From NCBI GenBank assembly GCA_949130495.1, contig OX422216.1:98339967-98403966 (forward strand): 64,000 nucleotides of DNA, given 5' to 3'. This DNA comes from Sambucus nigra (Eukaryota; Streptophyta; Magnoliopsida; Dipsacales; Adoxaceae). Shown in pieces: positions 46,201 to 55,885 of this stretch; position 1 is the first letter of the stretch, and the number at the start of each line of letters is the position of its first letter. The notes beneath the pieces are model-generated. The model was not told the DNA's origin, ran no database searches, and was given only the letters and a program-made list of their open reading frames with translations. Position numbers and translations under genes: made by a program.

Positions 46201-46419
46201 ATTCAGAGGCTCCTCTGCCAGTTCCATCGGACAAAGATCAAGAGACATCCCAGAACAATGAACCTCCATCCAGACGCCTATGCCACCATTGCCCAGAAAA
46301 TGGTCATGAGAAACGATGCAACTACCGTCGTGACCCAACGAAGAATGTCTCCTTCGGTATTACAGTCAATTTTACCGATGGAGGAGGACACAGACTGAAG
46401 GTGAGAGATTAGGAAGCAA

Positions 46420-46874
46420 CTAGAGTCTGGCGAAGGAACGATGGGACTAAGAGGATTAACTCAATACTTCACAAACCAGGGGAATATTTACTTTAGGAAC
46501 ACAGGAGGATGGATGTCAAGGTGCATCGGCCCAGAAAAAGCAGAGCGAAGATTGAAGAAAACATATGAAGAGCACTGCGAGACAACTGAGATACCCCTCT
46601 ACCGAAGGATTCAAAGAGGGGGTATTTTTGGCCTAGAATGAAATAGGATGCAGCAAAACTACAACGAAAGTGCGACAAATGCTAGTTATTCTTCGAAGTA
46701 GCTGAATGTCATTTCATGAAAGCTCAACCTGATTGGAGACAGCCCTACATTGACTTTAATAGAGATGGAGTCATCCTAATAGAAAAGATCGACGCGATGG
46801 GATTCAAGCGAAGGGCCCCATGATTTTACGTTCAGGAGGGACAGCTTTACCGAAGGGGATACTTCAACAGGCCG
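46420..46874 (+). other. Tat element no. 3 linker between RNase H and integrase
   Basis: A short plus-strand frame (46441-46641) and further pieces lead to GFKRRAP near 46800 and YVQEGQLYRRGYFNRPLHCI, the usual lead-in to the integrase zinc domain. Stops are frequent. Confidence 0.55.
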
Positions 46875-47954
46875 TTGCATTGCATCATGAAGGAAGAGGC
46901 AACCGAGGTCCTCAAACATGCGTACGATCCAGCTCATATAGGAGGGGACAAGTTATATGACCAATTAATGACGTTGGGGTATTATTGGCCAACAATGGAG
47001 AAAGACTCTGCTGAGTTTGTTCGAAAATGCAAAGCTTGTCAACTTCATGGAAATATGATCCATGCCCCATCGGTGGACCTACACTCCCTGGCAACTCCTT
47101 ATCCTTTTCACACTTGGGCGTTCAACCTGGTAGGGGAAATACACCCTTCTTCGAGGGGGAAGATATGGATACTAGTAGCAATGGAGTGCTTCACAAAGTG
47201 GGCTGAAGCGATACCACTGAGAAGGGCAACAACGGGGTTGGTGAGCAACTTCATCAGAGAATACATCATTTGCCATTTTGGGATCCTAAAGATTATCCTT
47301 TCAAATAATGGAACCCCTTTCGTCAATTCAGAAGTAACGATGCTCATAGACAAGTACTCCATCATTCATCTTGCTTTGACGGTGGCATATCCAAAGGAAA
47401 ACGGTCAGGCCAAAGCAACTAACAAAACTTTGGTTAATATCTTAGCTAAAATGATGGAGGATTTCCCAGAAGCGTGGGATCATAAGATACGAGCTGTATT
47501 ATGGGCATATCGAACAACTAAGAGAAAGCCCACAGGGTATACTCCGTTCTCCCTCATTTATGGGGCTGAGGCAATCCTTCCGGTGGAGTTAGAAGTTCCC
47601 TCTGCTCGATATGCCTTGCGGAGTTGCATGCTCCCTCAGAGTAGACATGTGCAACTGGAGGCGTTGGATGAACACAAAGATAATGCGATGTAACACTTTT
47701 GAATGTATACGAAACAACTTTCCAGGGCATATGATAACTTGGTGAGACCGAGGAAGTTCGTGGAGGGAGATCTCGTGTTGAAAGCAGCAGTGAAGCACAT
47801 CAGAGGGTTGTCCCTACCCAAGTTTGCAGCAAATTGGGAGGGACCTCTCATTGTAAAAGAAGCTCATGACTCAGGTTATTGCTTAATTTCTAGGATGGAA
47901 GAAGATAAACCATTCAAGATTAATAATAAATGGTTGAAAGTCTATCATGTGTAA
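46875..47954 (+). pseudogene. Tat element no. 3 integrase, catalytic triad lost
   Basis: The zinc-binding domain has HIGGDKLYDQLMTLGYYWPT and VRKCKACQLHG. The core has FNLVGEIHPS, ILSNNGTPFVNSEV and PKENGQAKATNKTL, where the family has Asp, Asp and Glu: all three are replaced (Asn, Asn, Lys). Other core motifs such as WAYRTTKRKPTGYTPFSLIY and GAEAILPVELEVPS are well kept. After a stop near 47693, the C-terminal part (47703-47954) carries EGDLVLKAAVKH, KFAANWEGPLIV and INNKWLKVYHV. It cannot be catalytically active. Confidence 0.9.
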
Positions 47955-48239
47955 GCAAATAGGTTTGGACCACTGATGTATCTAGCTGTTGTTATGAATA
48001 CACAATTCCTTTTTATGATGAGTATGCAAGTTCTTTTTATTATAAATCGGGTGGAGATAAAAGAATCATAGAAATTCTTAATATACGCAAACATTTATAA
48101 CATAAAGGAAAAGCATTAGAAAACATACACTTTCTTCATTTATAAACTTTGGGGCATTACAAAATTGGGAGCTATTGCCCAAGAATTACATAAGAAGAAG
48201 AAAAAGAAAAAATATATACAAAAGTTCATTAGCCTAAGA
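47955..48239. other. spacer between pol and antisense gene
   Basis: AT-rich sequence after the pol stop, with an A-rich run (AAGAAGAAGAAAAAGAAAAAAT near 48190). It could contain convergent 3' ends of pol and the antisense transcript. No coding potential is evident. Confidence 0.4.
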
Positions 48240-51112
48240 GGAACCACATATCTGGGGAAGAGAAAAAATCTCCTGGAAGGCCCGAAGAAGCTGCTAGGGA
48301 AGACTGTTGGGTGTTAATAGAAACTTCTAACCTCGTTTGCGCTTGTATACGCTAAATAAGGAGTTTCTCCCGTTTCAGCTTCACCAGATGCAGAGCTTCT
48401 TCGATGTCTTCCACCTCTTTGTCAACAACTTCAAGAAGAGGTGCTAACTCAGCCAACTTAGCTTCCTCAGCACGTTGATCCTCCTAATGCTTCCGGAGAA
48501 ATTCCCTCTGGCTGTCCAGTCTCTGGATTTTCAAAGTCTTTAAATGCGTGATGAGCCAATCAAAACGGAAGCCGTCATGACTAATTCTCTCAGATAGTCC
48601 AGGAACTGGTTGAGGAGGGCACTAGTAACGTTTGAGGTCGGAGTGCTGGCAATTTCAGCAACAACGGTAGTCATGCCCTGAAGCCTGTAACTCATAATGG
48701 AGATGTTGGAATGCAGGCAATCCACCGTGAACATTTCGGGATGATGGTTTACAAGCTGCTCAACTACCGAATGATGGTTGACAGGCATTTGAGGAGAATG
48801 ATGAAGTACCATCAGGCAGAAGGCATGAGAAGCCAAGTCGGGCATAGGAAGCTCACAACCAGATTCGCTCTCAGCAACAGCACCGATCGTGGAACCTTGA
48901 TCATCGTGGCTAGAATCTTCCGAAATAACAGGTTCCCGATGGGGCGAAGCAATGGACGAAAGAACTGGTGGAGAATTCTCCTGTGTAACCTGAGAACAGG
49001 TAGAACAAATAATGAGTGTATGAACAGGTTGAAAAATCTTAACAAGTGTTTTCGTTGTTAAGTCACCGTTATAGGTGGAGTTTATGAAAAATCTTAACAA
49101 GTGTTTTCGTTGTTAAGTCACCGATATAGGTGGAGTTTATGAAAAAATCTTAACAAGCATTTTCGTTGTTAAGTCACCGATATAGGTGGAGTTTATGAAA
49201 AAATCTTAACAAGCGTTTTCGTTGTTAAGTCACCGATACTGGTGGAGTTTATGAGAAAATCTTAACAAGTGTTTTCGTTGTTAAGTCATCGATATGGGTG
49301 GAGTTTATGGAAAAATCTTAACAAGCATTTTCGTTGTTAACTCACCGATATATGTGGAGTTAATGATAAAAATATTAACAAGCGTTTTCATCGTTAAGTC
49401 ACCGTTATAGGTGGAGTTTATGAAAAAACCTTAACAAGCGTTTTCGTTGTTAAGTCACCAATATAGGTGGAGTTTATGAAAATCTTAACAAGTGTTTTCA
49501 GTGTTAAGCCATCATCATAGGTGAAGTTTGAAAGGTTGAGAAATGCAGAGAAATTAGTGAAGTACCTCAGCAATAGCGGGAGCAAGAATGGGAGTCACCG
49601 TGGAGGCCATAACAGTAGGAACTGTTGGGGGTAAACTTATTTCCTCAGAGGCCTCAACGGCACCCTTAACTGAAGAAACCTAAATGGTCGGCAAAGCTCC
49701 CTCGCCAACAAAAGGTACCAAGGCCAACGTAGGAGTTTCACTGAAAGAAGACGATGGACCTCCAAACGATACCCCAGCATGGGTAGGCACCGAAGAACCA
49801 CCACGCTAGGCAAAAGCATCAACCTTGGCCTTAGAAAGGAGGAAGACCATTAAGAGAAAAGGGTGGGGTAAGACTTGGCGAAAGCTGCAAACATGAAGCT
49901 AAGTGTTAGACACGAGGAGCAAGTACAGAAAATGGGAGAAATGCATCTAAGCGTTACTTACCTCCGTTATGGCACCATAAAGGGGAATCGCAGTTATGGG
50001 TCACGTCATCACGATGGGAAGCAGAATGTCAGCTAACAAAGATGCCATTTTAACCTAAGGCATCCCAACATATTAAAATTCAGCATGATAAGCAAAGGGA
50101 TGGCAAAAGAAAAAAGATGCGAGACCTGACAAATAATAGATTATATGTTACCTCTGGAGCACTTCCCGCAGCTGGAACGAGAGGCAGAGCAACCTCAATT
50201 GGAGATGATAATTCAAAAGCAGCTGGGGGAGTTACCTCTGGTTGGGAAGAGATGCCCACAGACTCAACAGACTCCCCCCCCGACAGAATCCTTCGCACGT
50301 TGAGAGGTTAAACGGCGGGAGTAGGTAAGCCCGATCATGGGAGAACGAGGAGGATTTACATCGATCTGAGAAGAGCCAAAATGTCCCCCCACGAAAGGGC
50401 TCACGGGAGGGCTGGGTCTATATTCTCCAACTTCCTGCACCAGAGTGATTAAGAGGTAAACTACTGCAGTTTGCCTTAGAAAAAAAAATGTGAATAAAAT
50501 CAACAACACACATACGTACCTCGAATACAGTGGGAGAATGGGAGGATATAACCACTAACGAAGGAGGAGAGGAGGCAGCAACAAAAGGAGTTGGGGAGAG
50601 ATGCACCTCGGGGGTTCATTTCCTCTGGGACTTGGTACCCAGAGTCTTCTTCCTCGTGCCCACAGCACCAGTGCCCTAAGGAGCCTTTTAACTCTTCTTC
50701 CTCTTTGCCCCCACTTCAGTTGGATCAACCAGAATAGTAAGGAAGGCAGTAGAGGGGGAATGACACAAGTGCATCATTGAAACTCGACATTTATCCATTC
50801 CACCTCAGCCTGAACCTGCCTTCTTAGCTCTTCAGTTACCTCTGCAGACATGGGAGGAGGAACGGAGGCGATAGGGAATGCCTCCAAAGGGGTTTGTGGT
50901 TGATTTTGAGATTTTGATTTTGAGGAAGTCCCACTCTTGGACTTCCTGGTTCTTTTAGCTGGTGGCGGGGAAGTCCCTTCGCTAGTTGCTACTTCGGTTG
51001 AAGGGGCAGGCTGTTTGGGGGTTGCAACGGTCTTGGGCTTGGGTGTGATAGAAGGGATCATGGGGCAATATGGAGGAAGCTCAGTGGGAGGTAACTTGGG
51101 GGTTTTGCTTAG
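48240..51112 (-). pseudogene. antisense, apparently spliced ORF of Tat element no. 3
   Basis: The minus strand from 51112 to 48240 encodes a Pro/Ser-rich protein in pieces joined by plausible introns. Exon pieces: 51112-50774 (PAKRTRKSKSGTSSKSKSQN, basic); to about 50520 (SSHSPTVFE); 50440-50280 (VGEYRPSPPVSPFVGGHFGS); to about 50150; 49815-49566 (TPILAPAIAE); 48989-48540 (VTQENSPPVLSSIASPHREP). The last piece is a frame-shifted coiled coil near 48540-48345 (EEAKLAELAPLLEVV, DKEVEDIEEALHLVKLKREK). Donors read GAG|GTACGT, GAG|GTAACA and GAG|GTACTT; acceptors include GGTGCAG| and TTCTCAG|. Tat elements are known to carry antisense extra ORFs here. Stops and a frameshift indicate decay. Its 5' end is lost at the LINE junction (51113). 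Confidence 0.65.
49031..49531. repeat. 54-57-bp minisatellite, about 9 copies
   Basis: A unit with AATCTTAACAAG[T/C]GTTTTC, GTTGTTAAGTCACC, and GGTGGAGTTTATG repeats head to tail, with starts near 49038, 49093, 49149, 49205, 49260, 49317, 49374, 49430 and 49484. It lies entirely within the predicted intron 48990-49565 of the antisense gene. Within each unit, CTTAACAA and TTGTTAAG can pair as a small hairpin. Confidence 0.9.
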
Positions 51113-51632
51113 AGGACCCCTAAGGGCAAGAGAAAATGATGACGGCATACCCAAACATCAAAGCATAACAAAAATAAGGAAAAGAAACCCATACAACTAA
51201 ACTATTCAGACATAGAGGATTCATGAATTTTCCAATACATGCGGGCCATCCAGTTCTAGTAGTTTTTTTTAGCTTTTTTCCATGTTAAAATCTTGCATCT
51301 CATCATGAACTCAATGTCCAGAATTAACTCATTGGGGTTCTTGTGGCTTCGTTTGTGTATCCTGTTGTTTCTCTCAATCTATATACAGTACACAGTAGTG
51401 AAGAAGGCCAGGGTACTGATCTTGTCCATGAAAGAATTACCATGAGCTACCTGCATAGCATCATTGACCTCATCCAGCCAAATCCCCATAGTTCTATACT
51501 GCTGGTTTCCGTATAGGATTTCATTCCATACATCCTTGGAGTAAGGGCAGTCAGCCAAAAGATATTGATGGTTTCAATTCTGCTATCACAGAACTCGCAG
51601 ATGGTATTGTCGCTCAACCCCCACATCATAAT
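51113..51632 (-). pseudogene. second copy of LINE 6 3' part, tail missing
   Basis: This segment is a close copy of 39567-40087 (AGGACCCCTAAGGGCAAGAG and onward). It includes MMWGLSDNTICEFCDS and the following C-terminal LINE sequence, with extra frameshifts. It lacks the last 64 bases of the LINE including the T-run, being fused at 51113 directly to the internal region of the Tat element. It ends in the target site ATAAT (51628-51632), just as at 40083-40087. Confidence 0.9.
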
Positions 51633-52823
51633 TGTAGAGGGGTCTTGAAGGTAATCCTGAGATTAGGGATAATCCCCCCATTAGCAATAATGTTCGGGAT
51701 TAAGACACCGAGGCAGTTCGGCGTGACAGCTCAAGCATGGCAACTCAGCGAGGCAACTTAGCGTGGTAACTCGTACTTTAGCTTGTTGTGTTAGTCATAT
51801 TGTATCTTTATTTATATTTACTATAAGCTATAACCCTTGTAATGATGTAACGAGAATAATAATGAGTTTTAGTGTGAGGTCAAACGGTACTCGCGAGAGA
51901 CCAGGCTTGGCAGGGCCTGGGAGAGCTTTCATGCTCTATCGAATGACCTCGCCGTGGGAAGTTCAGAGGGACTTGGTTTGGAGGATTGAGAAGTGAGGCA
52001 CCATTGGGGCTTGTCCCGACCATCTTAGATACACCTGGTAAAACACCGAAGACCCTTTTCGTGGAACCTCGGTCGGAGCAACTTGGAGTTCCATTGGGCG
52101 TTGAGTTGTGAGCCAAACAAACCTCTACTTAATGTCACATCCACTTTATCTGATGTCACTAACCAGCTAGGCAATGTCAGACCTGCACTTGAGTAAACCA
52201 CCGTGGTATTTGGGGCTATCGAACAATTGGTGAGCCACCTCTGTGACAACAGCCCCCTGACACACAGTGGATAGGCAAAAGGCATGTCTTGGTATTTAAT
52301 GTTTATGACGTGGAGGCAACTAGTGCATCAGGTATTTAATGTTCGTGACATAAAGTATGAGAGATGTCTTTCACAGGCATTAATGGCGGAGTTGCCTCGG
52401 GGGTGGTGTGGGAGGCTATTTAAGGACCCCAACCACCTCTGAGGAGAGGCTGATCTTTTTTAGAGTTCAGAAGTTATTACTAGAGAGTTATTACAATCCA
52501 GAGAGTTTTTACTCACCCACCATTATCATTTATTACGAAGCTTTTTAATACTTGACAGAGATTCTTGAGGGTGGTTGGTGTATTTGGCTGCCTGCCAAGG
52601 TGTATCTAGGGTGCTTACTTCTCTCTCCATCTAGCTAAGTTACTTCTAAGTTCATTACTACCTTCTGAGTTATACACGAGAGATCTGTGAGTTTAATCAA
52701 GTTTATCTTCACTAAGTTGTGTTCGCGTGCCCTATAGTTAATCAATAGTTTTGCTAGTTAACTTGTCATTATTGTACTCAAAAAGGGGTTACGCCTCTAT
52801 CTTATCTAAAATACCCTCTTACA
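51633..52823 (+). mobile_element. second Tat LTR, complete, flanked by ATAAT on both sides (solo-LTR configuration)
   Basis: It is homologous to 40088-41435 minus the MITE, with the same TG start and CTCTTACA end. ATAAT occurs at 51628-51632 and again at 52824-52828, a perfect 5-bp target duplication. The flanks on both sides are the same LINE in register (TKDKI to the right, MMWGLSDN to the left on the minus strand). It has promoter-like CTATTTAAGG at 52416-52425. No polypurine tract adjoins its left side, so it is not an ordinary 3' LTR of the upstream element. Confidence 0.9.
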
Positions 52824-53333
52824 ATAATTTTGTCTTTAGTAATCAAGGCATTCCCGCAGGTTAGCCAAAGAATAAAGGAACATTTGGGGATATTAGCTTT
52901 GTGCCAAGCAAGATTGTGCCAAGTCTTAATTGGAAGGTGCTCTGTAATAGCTTTCATGGTAAAGGAAGTGTTGTACATCCCATTACTAACAGGAAACCAA
53001 AAGAGAGAATCCTTCACAGAAGGGTTGAAACTGGGGAGAGTGTCATTTTTAATTTCATTGGGTTCCCAGGTGGTGGAGGTGGGCCATCTCCACATCCTAC
53101 CATGCATAAACTCAGCCACTTTGGCTTTGTCATTACTAGCAGCGTCATAAATGGTTCTATTGCGTAAATAGGTTGAAGGGGACCCCTGGGATGCCAGTTA
53201 TAAAACACATGAATGTATTCTTTCCATTCCCAATACTAGATTTCATAAGAGGTTTTACAATCTCCCTGAGCTTCAGTACCTGTCTCCAGCTCCACGAGGA
53301 GTCAGTAGGAATGTTAATGGCCCATATACTTCC
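52824..53333 (-). pseudogene. LINE 6, part upstream of the LTR insertion
   Basis: The minus-strand frame has WRWPTSTTWEPNEIKNDTLP and NIPKCSFILWLTCGNALITK followed by DKI, i.e. the zf-RVT region. Further right, outside the main frame, SSWSWRQVLKLREIVKPL is the preceding part of ORF2. Joining TKDKI to MMWGLSDN across the LTR restores the normal LINE order. It ends at 53333, where the tail of another LINE begins. Confidence 0.85.
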
Positions 53334-54365
53334 TTTTTTTTGGTAAGTAAAGTATATATATGAACAAAGAGAGGCATAAAATAACTAGGGGCATACCCCT
53401 AGGGAACCATCACAGAACCATTCAAGGAAAAGGACAAAATAAGGGGAGGGCATACCTACCCAAACCTATACAGGTTACAAAACATGCAACATACAAAGGC
53501 TAATTAAACAAGGTCGATTCAGGTAGGTTCCAATACATACATGTTGTAGTTTATTGTAGCTTTCTTCCATGTCAAGATCTTGCATCTCATCATGAATTCA
53601 ATTTCCATGACCAGTTCTAGGGGGTTTTTCATGCCTCTTCTGTGAATTCTATTATTTCTTTCTATCCAATTGCAATACACCGTGGTGGAGAATGATAGGA
53701 CTCTAATACTGGACATGAGAGATTTTCCATGCAAATGAGTCACAGTATTCGTCAGCTCCTCCCTCCATGTTCCCATCCCTTTATACCTTTGGTTTCTGTA
53801 TAAGATTTCATTCCACACCTCCTTGGAATAAGCACGATCCTCCATGAGGTGGATATGTTCTCGACCTCACTGCCACATAACTCGCAGTTGTTGTTATCAC
53901 TAATACCCCAAAGCATGAGCATATCCGTAGTGATAAGGCTTTCCTACAAGTCAACCAAAGGATAAAGGTACATTTGGGAATATTGGCTCTATGCCATACA
54001 GAGTTGTGCCAAGACTTGAGGGGGGAGATGATCAGAAATAGCTCTCATGGAAGAATAGGTGGTGAAATTTCTACGAGCGTCAGGTATCCAGCAAAGAGAA
54101 TCCTCTATGGAGGTGTTAACACAAGGGAGGGTGACATTCTTGATTTCATTAAGTTCCCAGGTAGTTGAGCTAGGCCATCTCCACGAGCTACCATTCAAAA
54201 AATCAGCGACTTTGGCTTTAGAATTGCTTGCAGCGTCATAGATTGTTCTATCACCATAAATAGGTTGTCCTTAGGATGCCAATTATCAAATCACATGAAG
54301 GTGATCTTACCATTCCCAATGCTGGATTTAATAAGAGGTCTGCCACATTCTCTGAGCTTAAAAAT
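53334..54365 (-). pseudogene. minus-strand LINE (copy 8), ORF2 C-terminal region
   Basis: The T-run at 53334-53341 plus GGTAAGTAAAG is the reversed tail shared with the copies at 37386 and 39503. The minus strand reads VLSFSTTVYCNWIERNNRIH (53519-53845), GISDNNNCELCGSEVENI, and SSWRWPSSTTWELNEIKNVT (53989-54198). The sequence upstream of this part of ORF2 is missing; an ORF1 block follows directly after a rearranged junction. Confidence 0.8.
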
Positions 54366-54448
54366 AAGGTGATCTTACCCTTATTTTCAGCCAACAAAGA
54401 GAAAGTGAATTACATGTTCCATCACATATTTGAATTACATGTTCCATC
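54366..54448. repeat. duplicated filler sequences at a deletion junction
   Basis: AAGGTGATCTTACC occurs at 54298-54311 and again at 54366-54379. TGAATTACATGTTCCATC occurs at 54406-54423 and 54431-54448. AAAATAAGG...ACCCTTATTTT forms a small inverted repeat at 54361-54387. The block lies exactly between ORF2 C-terminal and ORF1 sequences of the LINE, as templated insertions do at a repaired break. Confidence 0.65.
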
Positions 54449-55204
54449 CTCTTCCATTCTTAATAGACTTCGGGTACTTAGCTTGAGGGTTCATTTCAAC
54501 CCAAATACAAGCATAACTTATCATCTTCATCTCTTTTATGACTGAATCAATGTATATAGGCACACCAACAACACCAGCTATGTAGCTGAGACCTTCAGGT
54601 TCCTAGTATTGCATGGGTGTGTTGTGGAATAAAACCGACTCAGGACTCTTTCAATGGATTATTTGGTGTAGCTGTGAAGTTAGGTTGACATTTCTTAAAT
54701 ATTATTGCATTTCCCATGAAGTGCTAAGGTCCACTTTCCACCACTTCATCCCTATTGTTTATGCTATCAAACTTGAAGATAAAGTACCCTTTATCATTAG
54801 AGATGACTTATGAGAGCCCATGTTTATCCCATAGTCTATGCAAAATATTGCTGATAAGAGTAAATAGGAGTTCATTCTCAAGGAAACATCCCACACAAGT
54901 GCATTCCCATTGAGCGTAGCCAAGATTGACTACCTCCACAAGTGGTTTGACTTGAACTCTATCCTCCATTACCATCGATTTGTGGTAAGACATTTTGAAC
55001 TTCGGCTCCCTCTTTATAGGTACAATAGCTTTCCATAATTTAGGAGAATGTTCAACTATATTGGCGGACATGTTGGGGGTTTTCGTGTGTCCCATATGAG
55101 ATGGACCAATGCCTTTATTACTAACTAATTTAGAGGGAGTACAACTAGGTATGGGTTAGTCAGCAGCATTAGACAACCTATTCACACATCTACCCACACT
55201 AGTA
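54449..55204 (-). pseudogene. minus-strand LINE ORF1 block
   Basis: The minus strand reads FKMSYHKSMVMEDRVQVKPL, YAQWECTCVGCFLENELLFT and RLWDKHGLS (54808-55095). Past a stop it continues with GPWHF-like and SYACIWVEMNPQAKYPKSI near 54470-54530. These are the ORF1 landmarks of the same LINE family. It most likely belongs to copy 8 with endonuclease and most of RT deleted, though a separate insertion cannot be excluded. It is bounded on the right by another LINE tail. Confidence 0.75.
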
Positions 55205-55530
55205 TTTTTTTTGGTAAATAAGAATAACATTAAACAAAGGGAGTATGTACATAGGGAGCCAAAAGGGGGCATACCCCCCAGGTCAACTTTCGAAGATGCC
55301 CAAAGAAAACAACTGGAAACAAATCAGAAAGTAACAAGTTATGGCCTCCTTTTCGGATGGTAGTTGAGAATTTCTCTCTCTAGGATCATTTTGTAAACCT
55401 AATCCACTGCCATCACCTCCTTTCCCTCATCCTTTCCAGTGATTTTACCCCAGATCCATTGGTCAATTCAAGCCTCTATCTCTGCCGCTATCTTGGCCAT
55501 GTTATTGCTTCATATCAGGTAAGAGTTGGG
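55205..55530 (-). mobile_element. short minus-strand LINE tail (copy 10)
   Basis: TTTTTTTTGGTAAATAAG (55205-55222) followed by a GGGGGCATACCCCCCAGG motif matches the 3' UTR of the neighbouring minus-strand LINEs. The short minus-strand coding-like pieces (for instance EREILNYHPKRRP) are not the usual zf-RVT end, so this may be a different LINE subfamily. The right boundary is uncertain. Confidence 0.5.
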
Positions 55531-55885
55531 GCGTTTCTCCCTCTTGGTGTTTCCTCTCTTTGAGTTGTACGGTCTTTTTTTCTAGATCCAGCAGCTCCTC
55601 TCTCGATCGATATCTTTTTTGGCGCTTCATGTCAGGTTTAGATGCGATGTTCTCTCTATTGTTGGATTCGGGACAACTTATCAAGGTAGGGTCTGGTTAA
55701 CCCTTTTGGGTGGTTTTTTCCCTGCATTGATACCACTTTGTCCCTCGCCTCTGTTCTTTATGGTCCTGAACTGGGTCTACTCCGGATCGCCATATTTCTC
55801 TTTTGTTTGATGATTCTTTAAGTCATATTTGGTGTAGTCTATATCTTTTTCGGCGATCAAGACTCTAAAAAAATATACTATTATA
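55531..55885. other. unassigned stretch between LINE fragments
   Basis: Both strands have 60-codon frames (55502-55684 minus, rich in Lys/Arg/Glu; 55619-55810 plus). Neither resembles a known domain. It may be LINE 5' UTR sequence. No better assignment is possible from sequence alone. Confidence 0.3.

Noticed and set aside
49031..49531. Possible CRISPR-like array
   Set aside because: Units are contiguous and similar throughout with no unique spacers, and the context is a plant retrotransposon; it is a minisatellite.
55502..55810. Two 60-odd-codon frames as possible host genes
   Set aside because: No domain, flanked by LINE pieces on both sides; likely LINE-derived, left as unassigned.
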